Below, piece by piece: positions 7,423 through 14,255 of a stretch of DNA of 21,724 nt (position 1 is its first letter; each line of letters begins with the position of its first letter). Source of the stretch: a virus. Under the pieces are notes generated by a model, which saw only the letters and a list, made by a program, of their open reading frames with translations, was not told the DNA's origin and ran no database searches. The stretch is taken from positions 1 through 21,724 of the IMG/VR virus record IMGVR_UViG_3300034272_003646; one strand, written 5' to 3'. Both the position numbers and the translations under genes were made by a program.

Positions 7423-7963
7423 CCCATTTATTCTTATAATTTTTATTTGAAACACAATAACTTGCGTAAGAGTTCACTTGTGGATATCCGGTATTATAGA
7501 AACCACAAGCCAAGGACCAAGAACCATATCTATTTTTCAACCTACGGAGATAATACATCGAGGTTTCAACATTAAGTTCCAAGTCTGTCCTGAGTTCCTG
7601 TCGGGAAATCTTTCGTTTTAATAACCCACGAGCTGTTGAGGGCATGATTTGCATCGGTCCTTCTGCACCGGCATAAGAAGTTCTGTATGGATTGTAGGAC
7701 CAATGGAATGGACCACGATAACCCGTTTCTTTATATGCAAGATTATAAGCAATGTAAGCGGGTACGTCGTATTCCTTTCGATATTTTTCTATAATATTAT
7801 ACATGTGGAGACAGGTTGGGGAGTTGGAATAAGAACCCAACTCCACCAAGAAGTCCTCTTCAACGTCTTTTTGTATCTCCTTGATGCTCAACAACACCAT
7901 TCCCAATCCACCAAAGATAACAATAAGCCAGAGGACAAACCCTGTCCGAAAATCCACATTCAT
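7412..7963 (-). CDS. Membrane-anchored lytic transglycosylase (SLT domain)
   Basis: 183 residues. A single N-terminal membrane segment (FVLWLIVIFGGLGMVLLSI, 9-27) precedes an SLT fold (PF01464): AYKETGY (76-82, catalytic Glu79), GAEGPMQIMPSTARGL (99-114, the classic G-x-M-Q-x-M-P-x-T-A motif) and ACGFYNTGYPQV (152-163, the Y-N-x-G block). Transglycosylases cleave between MurNAc and GlcNAc with 1,6-anhydro product. The anchor facing the periplasm suggests a role in lysis or local wall opening rather than a free endolysin. It is last in a minus-strand run; its start overlaps the stop of the upstream gene (TAATG). Confidence 0.9.
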   Translation of the reverse strand: MNVDFRTGFVLWLIVIFGGLGMVLLSIKEIQKDVEEDFLVELGSYSNSPTCLHMYNIIEKYRKEYDVPAYIAYNLAYKETGYRGPFHWSYNPYRTSYAGAEGPMQIMPSTARGLLKRKISRQELRTDLELNVETSMYYLRRLKNRYGSWSLACGFYNTGYPQVNSYASYCVSNKNYKNKWVKP

Positions 7964-8298
7964 TATTGGGCCGAATTATTGTGTTGACCCCAAATGTTAC
8001 GTGCGTAAAGTGTGAAAATTGATTTACCAATTTCCTTTTCATAGATGGTGTAATTACCTGTCGACTTTTCAATTACCATCAAACGAGAGTTTTCATCAAC
8101 CGCCAAAATGATTGATTCCCTTTCAACAATATGCATTTTCGAGGGCATTTCCACGGTTTTAATTTGTTTGTAGTAGAAACCTACACCAAACCCAACACCC
8201 AATCCAATAAGGACCAAGACAACCCAAAATACATGACTGAAGAACTTTCGGAGTCCCTCCGAAATCTTGTTCCAATAAAGTTTTAATTTGTTTTCCAT
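7963..8298 (-). CDS. Unknown one-TM protein, 111 aa
   Basis: The product starts MENKLKLYWNKI with a positively charged amphipathic segment, then one strong membrane helix (VFWVVLVLIGLGVGFGVGFYY, roughly 23-43). A C-terminal domain of about 65 residues follows, with ESIILAVDENSRLMVIEKST and YTIYEKEIGKSIFTLYAR, rich in short beta strands. Positive-inside topology puts that domain in the periplasm. Lying directly before the transglycosylase, a spanin-like or lysis-accessory role is possible but no spanin feature (coiled coil, lipobox) is seen. Function unknown. Confidence 0.78.
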   Translation of the reverse strand: MENKLKLYWNKISEGLRKFFSHVFWVVLVLIGLGVGFGVGFYYKQIKTVEMPSKMHIVERESIILAVDENSRLMVIEKSTGNYTIYEKEIGKSIFTLYARNIWGQHNNSAQ

Positions 8299-8319
8299 GT
8301 GTCAAAGTTATAAACTTTT

Positions 8320-8664
8320 TCACATAAAATCAACCCGGTCTCCAATTTTAATTTTCTTTTCACGACAAGTTCCGGCTGGTAACTCCAATACAAAACCTCC
8401 TTTACCTTTATAACTTGGACACGGGACCTCGCTACAAACAGGACAATTTGGTGAAATATCCTCCACATAACCATGACTGATGAACACAATATCTAATGGA
8501 ACAATACAATCTTTCATCCAAAAACTTTGTTCTTCGTCTTTTGGCATGATAAATAACATGGAGTCAAATCCATCAAAAGTCTTTCCTTGCATACCTGTGC
8601 GAAGTCTGTCAGGTAAAGAAATCACCTGTGGATTGAAATCATTTTTTCCTATTGATAAAACCAT
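8320..8664 (-). CDS. DUF192 family protein
   Basis: I chose the ATG at 8664 (MVLSIGKND); the frame stays open upstream through the divergent Nudix gene, but that extension has no family match. The 114-residue product has the DUF192 (PF02643) pattern: RLRTGMQGKTF, GFDSMLFIMP, QSFWMKDCIVPLDIVFIS, then CPVCSEVPCP and GFVLELPAGTCREKKIKIGD. The family is small, beta-barrel-like and of unknown function, often secreted; this copy has no signal peptide. The extra cysteine cluster C-P-V-C...C-P could bind metal. Its ATG lies 21 bases from the divergent Nudix ATG. Confidence 0.88.
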   Translation of the reverse strand: MVLSIGKNDFNPQVISLPDRLRTGMQGKTFDGFDSMLFIMPKDEEQSFWMKDCIVPLDIVFISHGYVEDISPNCPVCSEVPCPSYKGKGGFVLELPAGTCREKKIKIGDRVDFM

Positions 8665-8685
8665 ACTTATAGATAAATATATAAT
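8665..8685. promoter_or_regulatory. Divergent AT-only intergenic element
   Basis: Only 21 bases separate the two divergent ATGs, and all but one (G8672) are A or T. On the minus strand the spacer reads ATATTTATCTATAAGT before ATGG; on the plus strand ATACTTAT (from 8663) and ATAAATAT precede ATG 8686. Both resemble the TATTTAT/TACTTAT elements seen before other genes here. Any transcript from either strand would start at or inside the coding region, implying leaderless messages. Confidence 0.35.
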
Positions 8686-9096
8686 ATGAAGAAAGCGTCG
8701 GGAGTAATTGTTAAACACGGTGACAAATGTCTTCTGTGTAAAAGAAATTCCAAGAATTCCTTGGGAGGTGAATGGAGCGTACCCGCAGGAAAACTCGAGG
8801 AAGGTGAAGAACCTGTTGACGCGGCTCACAGAGAATTCTACGAAGAGACCCACAAGCGAATTAAAACCCCTTTATTCTTCCAAGGGGTCCTGAAAAGATT
8901 CGATAGGACTGGAGAAAAACAAATTGGTATGATGTATGTCTTCGCAACTGAAGTAGATGAACCAATCATTCCAAACTTGTCCAAAGCCAAAGATGGTGAC
9001 GAACACACCGAGTGTGGGTATTTTAATTTGGAAAATTTACCAACACCGATGAACAACCCATTCAAAAATTTTGTAACTTCGTTCCTCAATTCATAA
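8686..9096 (+). CDS. Nudix hydrolase
   Basis: 136 residues with a Nudix fold: KKASGVIVKHGDKCLLCKR as the first strands, GEWSVPAGKLEEGEEP leading into the Nudix box. The box (35-57) has G35, E41, R49, E50, E53 and E54 in the right spacing (G-x5-E-x7-R-E-x-x-E-E), so metal binding is intact; the last Gly of the consensus is His56. Nudix enzymes hydrolyse nucleoside diphosphates linked to another group, here possibly damaged nucleotides, NAD or an RNA cap; nothing fixes the substrate. The C-terminal half ends FNLENLPTPMNNPFKNF, a usual Nudix tail. First gene of the plus-strand unit divergent from DUF192. Confidence 0.92.
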   Translation: MKKASGVIVKHGDKCLLCKRNSKNSLGGEWSVPAGKLEEGEEPVDAAHREFYEETHKRIKTPLFFQGVLKRFDRTGEKQIGMMYVFATEVDEPIIPNLSKAKDGDEHTECGYFNLENLPTPMNNPFKNFVTSFLNS

Positions 9097-9099
9097 CAT

Positions 9100-9207
9100 A
9101 TGTCAGACAACTCTTATCGATTCATTTACTGGGACGATGTCGAAGATGATTCTCCCGTGTCCAAACCAAACAATCAAAACTTTTCCGACGCTTTGGAGGA
9201 TGAATAA
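9100..9207 (+). CDS. Very small acidic protein, 35 aa
   Basis: ATG 9100 lies 4 bases after the Nudix stop and the frame closes at TAA 9207. The peptide MSDNSYRFIYWDDVEDDSPV continues through SKPNNQNFSDALEDE; it is strongly acidic with an aromatic core (YRFIYW). The spacing suits this phage's packing, and without it 9097-9231 would be the longest gap in the unit. No family recognised; could be a small inhibitor or DNA mimic, which is speculation. Confidence 0.5.
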   Translation: MSDNSYRFIYWDDVEDDSPVSKPNNQNFSDALEDE

Positions 9208-9231
9208 ACAACTTCAGGGTATTTATTGATT

Positions 9232-10149
9232 ATGAAATTAGTAAACCTATTACGGGAGGCTCTTATTAACGAGATTGAAAAAAAACCAAACCCATGTGAT
9301 TCATTGGGTGAAGGTAATAAGTTCTGTAAAGGTTTGCAAAATATATTATCCACAGGTACTGGTGGTAAAGGAGCTGAACTCCTTAAGAAAAAATCTTTTG
9401 ATATGTTCAAAGATTTAAGGGATGGAGATTACATCTCGATGGGGGACAAGATAGTATTACAACCAGGTAACAAACAATTTGAGGATAGAATTTCAGATAT
9501 GGTTTTGCTTACCAAAATCCTGAAAAAACACAATTCATGTTCTGCAATTGTCACAGCGGTGGAACAGGATATGAAAAAGTTGGCAACCAAAGGATTGACC
9601 ATGTTGGTTGATGATGAACAGAAATATTCATTGTTCAATAGAATCAACACACACTCGACAAACCAATCCTATATCATCACCTTGTTAGCCCTTGAGGAGA
9701 ATAAGAAAAAAGATTTCAAGTTTTATAAGATAGATACTTTTGACAATCGTCAAATCATCGAAGAGGTTACTGAATTATTGAATGACCCTTCAACTATGAG
9801 TAGGTTGGACACGTTGATATCAAACTTAATTAACAATCCCGACACTCAACAACAAATCTTGGATGCGTTTAATTATTCGAGAAATGTCGGTTACGCCGTT
9901 GAAGATGCTGGTTACAATGCTCTAAAATCAATAGGTTATGAAGTTTATCCCTTCTCAGATGACTTCGGTTTCATCGATTACTTCGGTATTGATATGATAG
10001 CCGTCGATGATAAGGGAGCTCATCCAGTTCAAGTATCATCCAAAATGAAATCAAATCCCAAAATATTTGATTGGGAAGCACCTGATTGTAAAGTATTTGC
10101 ATTGGCGAAGTCAGGAGACAAGTTCTTAAAATATTCACCACTCGCTTGA
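9232..10149 (+). CDS. Leader-bearing protein with possible PD-(D/E)xK-like C-terminal domain
   Basis: I chose ATG 9232; a TTG at 9226 would add two residues. Of 305 residues, the first 18 (MKLVNLLREALINEIEKK) form a short helix in which LRE before A10 fits the T4-type prohead cleavage rule. The middle is helical and polar, with CDSLGEGNKFCKG near 20-35. The C-terminal 70 residues, GYNALKSIGYEVYPF, FIDYFGIDMIAV and HPVQVSSKMKSNPK, resemble restriction-endonuclease-like folds, where D254 and the Q-V-S-S-K segment (Gln267, Lys271) would stand for the D...(E/Q)-x-K site, with irregular spacing. That reading is weak. If right, the phage would package a nuclease. A weak hairpin follows the stop. 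Confidence 0.8.
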   Translation: MKLVNLLREALINEIEKKPNPCDSLGEGNKFCKGLQNILSTGTGGKGAELLKKKSFDMFKDLRDGDYISMGDKIVLQPGNKQFEDRISDMVLLTKILKKHNSCSAIVTAVEQDMKKLATKGLTMLVDDEQKYSLFNRINTHSTNQSYIITLLALEENKKKDFKFYKIDTFDNRQIIEEVTELLNDPSTMSRLDTLISNLINNPDTQQQILDAFNYSRNVGYAVEDAGYNALKSIGYEVYPFSDDFGFIDYFGIDMIAVDDKGAHPVQVSSKMKSNPKIFDWEAPDCKVFALAKSGDKFLKYSPLA

Positions 10150-10159
10150 CGAAAACAAA

Positions 10160-10184
10160 AAAGTGATTATAGTTATATCACTTT
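10160..10184 (+). terminator. Weak hairpin, possible terminator
   Basis: AAAGTGAT (10160-10167) pairs with ATCACTTT (10177-10184) around a 9-nt loop, 11 bases after the stop of the preceding gene. The stem is A/T-rich and only three T follow the core, so termination would be leaky. The A tract in front of it makes it partly symmetrical. Confidence 0.45.
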
Positions 10185-10232
10185 GGTCGTTTTGGGGATA
10201 TTTATTAAAACCAAAAAAACTTTAGGAAAAGA

Positions 10233-10263
10233 TTTGACAGATTGAAAATTTGTTGTATCTTTG
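10233..10263 (+). promoter_or_regulatory. Bacteroidota-type promoter for the large RNA
   Basis: TTTG (10233-10236) and TATCTTTG (10256-10263) are separated by exactly 19 nt, matching the Bacteroidota primary-sigma consensus TTTG-N19-TAnnTTTG. Transcription would begin about 7 bases later, near 10270, just before the first RNA hairpin. It is the best promoter in the window together with the one at 19442. Confidence 0.82.
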
Positions 10264-10269
10264 TATAAC

Positions 10270-11117
10270 AAAACGGGGGTAACACCCCGAACGTTCTTTA
10301 TAAAGCCAATTTACCCCCCTAAAGTGAATTGGTACCGAATGGGCGGTTTAGCGTCCTTAGATAACCCCGGCAACGGGACTAAAGGGGACAAAAGGGTTTA
10401 GCGACCCAAGTAGTTCCGCAGGTCATTGACCTGACAACTAAACAAAGTACCTACGGTGAAGACCCTGACGGCAAGTGCTGAGGGGAGGACACCACTCCGA
10501 TTTTGTAGAGAATCGGGGTTGAGATGGAGACATCAATAGGAAAAGGTACAGGTGACGGTTTGAGACATCCCGCCGGGTGTTGTAAAGCTGAGTACCAGTC
10601 TGAGGGGTTACCACGGGGTCAAACCTACCGTAGTCCTGATTGACCGTCAACTGGCGGGTTGACAGAGAGGTGTGAAGCATTTCGTTCCCAAAAGGAATGG
10701 ACCTTCTCCCGAAGCACATCTTTCATTATTCTACAAATAGCTACATATCAATGTGAATGATATTCTCAGATACAAGCGAAAGTCTTCGGGCGTTGATACT
10801 GAAAGGTGTCTAATCCTTCAGGTCATCGGACCAATGAAGGCATCAATCGGACCGCAAGTCCTTTGGTGTTGATTGTGAAAGTACTCGTGGGACTGCAATC
10901 CCTTAGTGAGCCCCGAAGGTTCAAGAGATATAACTAACAGTTGAGTTGGTGTCAACGAAAAGAGTGGTAGACTCAAATTACCGACACTGGTTGGTTACGA
11001 TAGGCAACTGTTGTGGACCGAGTGGGGAAAGGATAATCCCACCAAAGACTGACCACCTAAGCTCGTAGTCTCAGAGCATAGCCAGACCCTCATCGGATTT
11101 TTTCGGTGGGGGTTTTT
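10270..11117 (+). ncRNA. Large structured non-coding RNA, about 850 nt
   Basis: The stretch has its own host-type promoter, a terminator, no sensible ORF on either strand, and clearly higher G+C than its neighbours (31 of 60 in 10321-10380). It holds a dense set of helices: CGGGG/CCCCG at 10274-10289; a GCAA-capped hairpin 10366-10377; 10419-10433; long-range CTACGGT/ACCGTAG (10451-10457 with 10627-10633) enclosing GACCC/GGGTC (10461-10465 with 10616-10620); CCGATT/AATCGG at 10497-10516; a GAGA-capped hairpin 10523-10534; GGTAC/GTACC (10545-10549 with 10592-10596); GTCAAC/GTTGAC 10646-10663; 10668-10674 with 10715-10721; 10745-10763; 10815-10840; 10844-10875; and AACAGTTG/CAACTGTT (10936-10943 with 11005-11012) enclosing GTGTC/GACAC and GAGT/ACTC. 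Length, multidomain folding and phage context recall GOLLD/ROOL RNAs; class not proven. No tRNA, tmRNA or RNase P signature. Confidence 0.85.
11086..11117 (+). terminator. Terminator of the large RNA
   Basis: ACCCTCATCG (11086-11095) pairs with CGGTGGGGGT (11104-11113) over 10 pairs (two G-U), with an 8-nt T-rich loop, then TTTTT. Same stem family as the terminators at 4181, 16149 and 16677. Confidence 0.88.
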
Positions 11118-11179
11118 ATTTACAAGGGTTTACCAAGACAAGTTGTTCGATTAAATTCTTTTTATTAATCTAAAACTTA

Positions 11180-12130
11180 ATGAAAGATTTAATTTTAATT
11201 ACGGCTTATACACCAACTCCTAAATATGAGGATATTTTAGAACGAACAATTTTGTCTGTTAAAGATTTGGGTTTTGACATTTTGCTTATCAGCCATAGTC
11301 ACACACCACTCAAAATTCAAAAACTTTGTCAATATTATTTCTATGACCACCTAAATGATGTGAGTCAAGACCCTAACTTATTAGGATTCGAGTGGTTTAT
11401 TTTGGACGACTATGAAATTTGGTCAAAGTATAGAAACAAAAACTTTTATGGATTTGCTATTTACCGCATGTTTTCTATGGCGGCCAAAATAGCAAAAAAT
11501 TTCGGATACGATAGATTACATCATCTCGAATATGATACTCAAGTTTTAGACCTAAAAATATTCGAAGAACACAATCAACATCTTGAGAATCATGATGCAG
11601 TTTTTTATACATTCAATGGTAAAACTGAAGGTTTTTTGGTGGGATGCTTCAAATCATTTAATCTTTCCAATTTACCCCAAACTTTCGAAAATTATGACAA
11701 AGAACATATGAGTAATACGATGATAAATCTACCTTGTGTTCCTTTGGAAAATTACACTAAACATATTTTCAAAAATCTGAATGTAAAATTTTTAGCTAGT
11801 GAAACTATCAAGAACAGAATATTCGTTGAAAACATACCTGATAGAAAAAAACACTTTACTATGTTTTACAATCCCTTCAAACAAAAAGTTGATTTTTTTA
11901 TCAAAAACTCTTGGACTGAAAATCAAAAACTGATGGTTATCACCAATGAGAACCAAATTCAAAAAATTAATGTACCACCATACCATTGGATTATTAGAAC
12001 ATTATGTGATATAAATGATTTCAAAAGTTTAATGATTTTCCAAGACAATTCCTTAATTTACGAATTTAGGATTAACAATTCCGACGAGCTCGAAATTTTC
12101 AAATTAAATGCGTTTAGCAAAATGAAATGA
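11180..12130 (+). CDS. Glycosyltransferase-like protein (GT-A type, tentative)
   Basis: 316 residues. It opens MKDLILITAYTPTPKYEDIL, then LERTILSVKDLGFDILLISHS, the Rossmann-like nucleotide-binding start of GT2-like glycosyltransferases. YDRLHHLEYDTQVLD (110-124) has an E-Y-D in the place of the metal-binding D-x-D. The second half is less conserved and rich in Asn, Lys and Phe. It would transfer a sugar from a nucleotide donor; the acceptor is unknown. It heads a cassette with a NeuD-like acyltransferase and a DegT-like aminotransferase, supporting a role in surface-glycan or modified-sugar synthesis. Overlaps the next gene as ATGA (12127-12130). It lies 62 bases after the RNA terminator; no consensus promoter is visible in the gap. 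Confidence 0.65.
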   Translation: MKDLILITAYTPTPKYEDILERTILSVKDLGFDILLISHSHTPLKIQKLCQYYFYDHLNDVSQDPNLLGFEWFILDDYEIWSKYRNKNFYGFAIYRMFSMAAKIAKNFGYDRLHHLEYDTQVLDLKIFEEHNQHLENHDAVFYTFNGKTEGFLVGCFKSFNLSNLPQTFENYDKEHMSNTMINLPCVPLENYTKHIFKNLNVKFLASETIKNRIFVENIPDRKKHFTMFYNPFKQKVDFFIKNSWTENQKLMVITNENQIQKINVPPYHWIIRTLCDINDFKSLMIFQDNSLIYEFRINNSDELEIFKLNAFSKMK

Positions 12131-12960
12131 AAAAAATTATTAACTTTACTCCTACAGGTACTCAAACTAATAGACAAAATTCTTTTGCACCTTTAACTCC
12201 AAATGAAATTATAGAGGAGGTCCACATGGCTGAGGAATTGGGGATTTCAATAGTGCATTTGCATGCGCGAGATGAAATAACATTAGAAAATACATATAAA
12301 AAAGAAGTTTATCAAAAAATTATGGAAGGGATAAAAAAATATTGTCCCGATTTGTTGATTTGTGTTTCACTAACAGGTAGAAACTTTCCTGAGTTAGAAA
12401 AAAGGTCTGAAGTTTTACAATTACATCCAGACATGGGTTCACTGACTATGTCGTCACTGAATTTTCCCACGGGTGCGTCAATTAATCAACCTGAAATGAT
12501 TCTGTCGTTGATTAACGAAATGGACAAATATGGTGTTCAACCAGAAATAGAGTGTTTTGACTCAGGAATGCTGAATTACACAAACTATCTTATTTCAAAA
12601 AACATACTAAAACCTCCACATCATATTAATGTTATTTTGGGAAATATTTATAATTCGCAATGCGATTTGAATACTTTGGCAACTATCAAGAATAATCTAC
12701 CAACAAATTCATTTACTTGCTTGGGAGGAATAGGTTCCCAACAATTAAAAAGCACCACACATGGTTTGTTGGACTTCGATGGAATTAGGATAGGTTTAGA
12801 GGATAATCTCTACTTCAAAAATAAAGAAAAGACCACAAACGTAGAACTACTTAAACGTGTTCATAGGATAATGAACGAATTAAATTTGGTTCAATACACA
12901 TCTGTTGAGTTAAAAGAAAAAGGGTATGGAAACAAAATTACTGGTTTTAGGAAAGGGTGA
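12127..12960 (+). CDS. BKACE family (DUF849) beta-keto acid cleavage enzyme-like
   Basis: 277 residues, close to the family's usual length. FAPLTPNEIIEEVHMAEELG (20-39), SIVHLHARDE (41-50, with the H-x-H that binds zinc), a strand-loop with SLTGRNFP, and near the C terminus DGIRIGLEDNLYF, the equivalent of the family's R-V-G-L-E-D-N block whose Glu is, from memory, the third zinc ligand in the lysine-fermentation enzyme Kce. The TIM-barrel order is intact. Members condense a beta-keto acid with acetyl-CoA and split it to acetoacetate and a CoA ester; the G-G-H before R in most members is replaced by F-D-G, so specificity probably differs. Very unusual in a phage and, by its 4-base and 35-base overlaps, locked into the sugar cassette. 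Confidence 0.85.
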   Translation: MKKIINFTPTGTQTNRQNSFAPLTPNEIIEEVHMAEELGISIVHLHARDEITLENTYKKEVYQKIMEGIKKYCPDLLICVSLTGRNFPELEKRSEVLQLHPDMGSLTMSSLNFPTGASINQPEMILSLINEMDKYGVQPEIECFDSGMLNYTNYLISKNILKPPHHINVILGNIYNSQCDLNTLATIKNNLPTNSFTCLGGIGSQQLKSTTHGLLDFDGIRIGLEDNLYFKNKEKTTNVELLKRVHRIMNELNLVQYTSVELKEKGYGNKITGFRKG

Positions 12961-13567
12961 TAATGTTATCACCATGATTTTGGATAATCTGTATTCAACG
13001 AATCGGATAAATCCAAAAATACACATCTACAACAATTTGGATTTACCATTGATTAATACTTTTCACCACGATGCGTTCGAAATAAAAGTACTTAACAATT
13101 TGAATATACATGATTATGAAAAAATTGTTTTGGGTGTCTATCAACCGTCACACAAGAAAAAAATTATTGAGATTCTTGGTCCTGATATAAATAAGTTTGT
13201 CAATATCATTCATATTGGTTTGGACCTTTCTTACACCAGCACACTTGGTCGGGGTATACTAATTAACTCTAAGGTTTCAATCGCAGCCCACACAACTTTA
13301 GGAGACTTTGTTTCAATCAATAGAAACGTTTCTATAGGTCATCACACGATTATCAATGATTATTGTTCGATTAATCCGGGTGTAAACATTGCGGGGAACG
13401 TAACCGTGGGAGAAGGAACGACCATAGGAATGGGTACAAATGTATTACATGAGGTAAAAATTGGTAAGAATGTAATCATTGGGGCGGGTTCTGTTGTAAA
13501 TAAAGACATTCCTGATAATGTTGTTGCTTACGGTTCACCATGTAAAATTGTTAGAGAAAATGGCTAA
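12926..13567 (+). CDS. NeuD/PglD-like sugar O- or N-acyltransferase
   Basis: 213 residues. The N terminus (METKLLVLGKGDNVITMIL) is the small Rossmann-like domain of NeuD/PglD proteins. From about residue 95 a left-handed beta helix of hexapeptide repeats follows: STLGRGILINSKVSIAAH, TLGDFVSINRNVSIGHH, TIINDYCSINPGVNIAGN, VTVGEGTTIGMGTNVLHE, VKIGKNVIIGAGSVVNKDIP and the closing VVAYGSPCKIVREN. The H-H after VSIG is where the catalytic His sits in this family. Such trimers transfer an acetyl group from acetyl-CoA to an amino or hydroxyl group of a sugar nucleotide or sialic acid. It overlaps the upstream gene by 35 bases and the next by 8, so the three are likely co-translated. Confidence 0.9.
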   Translation: METKLLVLGKGDNVITMILDNLYSTNRINPKIHIYNNLDLPLINTFHHDAFEIKVLNNLNIHDYEKIVLGVYQPSHKKKIIEILGPDINKFVNIIHIGLDLSYTSTLGRGILINSKVSIAAHTTLGDFVSINRNVSIGHHTIINDYCSINPGVNIAGNVTVGEGTTIGMGTNVLHEVKIGKNVIIGAGSVVNKDIPDNVVAYGSPCKIVRENG

Positions 13568-14189
13568 CGGGGCTTATAAAATTACTGAAGAGTTCGAACG
13601 ATTGTTGTGTGATTATACTGGAGCACCCTATGCGGTTGCTTTAGATAATCAATCAAATGCATTATTTTTATCCTTATATTATGAAAAAATTACGGGTAAA
13701 CAAATATCAATCCCCTCAAGAACTTATCCCTCCGTACCATGTGAAATAATACATGCGGGTGGTAAAGTTAATTTCGAAAAAAGTGAGGGAAATACGTTAA
13801 AAGGTGCTTATCAATTAAAACCAACAAAAGTTTGGGATAGTGCTCTGAGATTTACTTCAGACATGTATATTCCAAATACTCACATGTGTATATCATTTAC
13901 AGGACCTTATAAACATCTCAAACTATCAAAGGGTGGTGCGATATTAACAGATGACCATGACGCTTATCTTTGGTTCAAAAGGGCTCGATACAGTGGAAGA
14001 AATGAATGTTCTTATCACGAAGATAATTTTGATATGTTGGGATGGAATTTTTATATGATTCCTGAACTCGCCACAAGAGGTGTTCTAATGATGGCACAGT
14101 TTTATCACTACGATGGAAGAAAAAAATCCAATCCGGACATAGAACTCCCTTATCCTGATTTATCGAATTATCCAATTTATACATCTTAA
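13560..14189 (+). CDS. Short DegT/DnrJ/EryC1-type aminotransferase-like protein
   Basis: I placed the start at ATG 13560, overlapping the upstream gene by 8 bases; the frame is open from 13518 inside that gene. The 209-residue product carries DegT-family landmarks: TGAPYAVALDNQSNALFLSL (20-39), WDSAL (92-96, Asp for the PLP ring nitrogen), SFTGPYKHLKLSKGGAILTDD (112-132, with K118 as the likely PLP lysine) and GWNFYMIPELATRG. Full-length sugar aminotransferases have about 370 residues; here the C-terminal domain is almost absent, so it may be a natural short form or need a partner. It would aminate a keto-sugar for the adjacent acyltransferase. Last gene of the cassette. Confidence 0.82.
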   Translation: MANGAYKITEEFERLLCDYTGAPYAVALDNQSNALFLSLYYEKITGKQISIPSRTYPSVPCEIIHAGGKVNFEKSEGNTLKGAYQLKPTKVWDSALRFTSDMYIPNTHMCISFTGPYKHLKLSKGGAILTDDHDAYLWFKRARYSGRNECSYHEDNFDMLGWNFYMIPELATRGVLMMAQFYHYDGRKKSNPDIELPYPDLSNYPIYTS

Positions 14190-14190
14190 T

Positions 14191-14209
14191 TTGGAAATTT
14201 ATTTTCCAA
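14191..14209 (+). terminator. Hairpin after the sugar cassette
   Basis: TTGGAAA (14191-14197) pairs with TTTCCAA (14203-14209) around a 5-nt loop, 2 bases after the stop. The next T run, seven T, starts 10 bases later at 14220, so this is a weak or composite terminator. Confidence 0.5.
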
Positions 14210-14220
14210 GTATAGTGGGT

Positions 14221-14251
14221 TTTTTTATTCCAAAACTTTGCCGTACATTTG
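14221..14251 (+). promoter_or_regulatory. 31-nt promoter repeat, copy 1
   Basis: Six T followed by ATTCCAAAACTTTGCCG and then TACATTTG (14244-14251), a perfect TAnnTTTG -7 element. The 31 bases recur exactly at 16168-16198. The T tract sits in the -33 slot, as if a terminator tail doubles as the upstream part of the promoter. A start near 14257 would coincide with ATG 14256, so the message may be leaderless. Confidence 0.72.
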
Positions 14252-14255
14252 GACT

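Noticed and set aside
7649-7987. 112-residue plus-strand ORF
   Set aside because: Antisense to the transglycosylase, whose SLT motifs are unambiguous.
8665-8853. N-terminal extension of the DUF192 gene
   Set aside because: Antisense to the Nudix gene start, no DUF192 homology, and the 8664 ATG is well placed.
10438-10719. 93-residue minus-strand ORF within the large RNA
   Set aside because: Its composition (many P, S, R, T, Q) does not look like the neighbouring proteins, it has no family pattern, and it lies across nested RNA helices on the other strand.
10270-11117. RNase P RNA, tmRNA, tRNA or group I/II intron
   Set aside because: No RNase P core signature, no tmRNA tag frame or CCA end, no cloverleaf, and the unit has its own promoter and terminator rather than splitting a gene.
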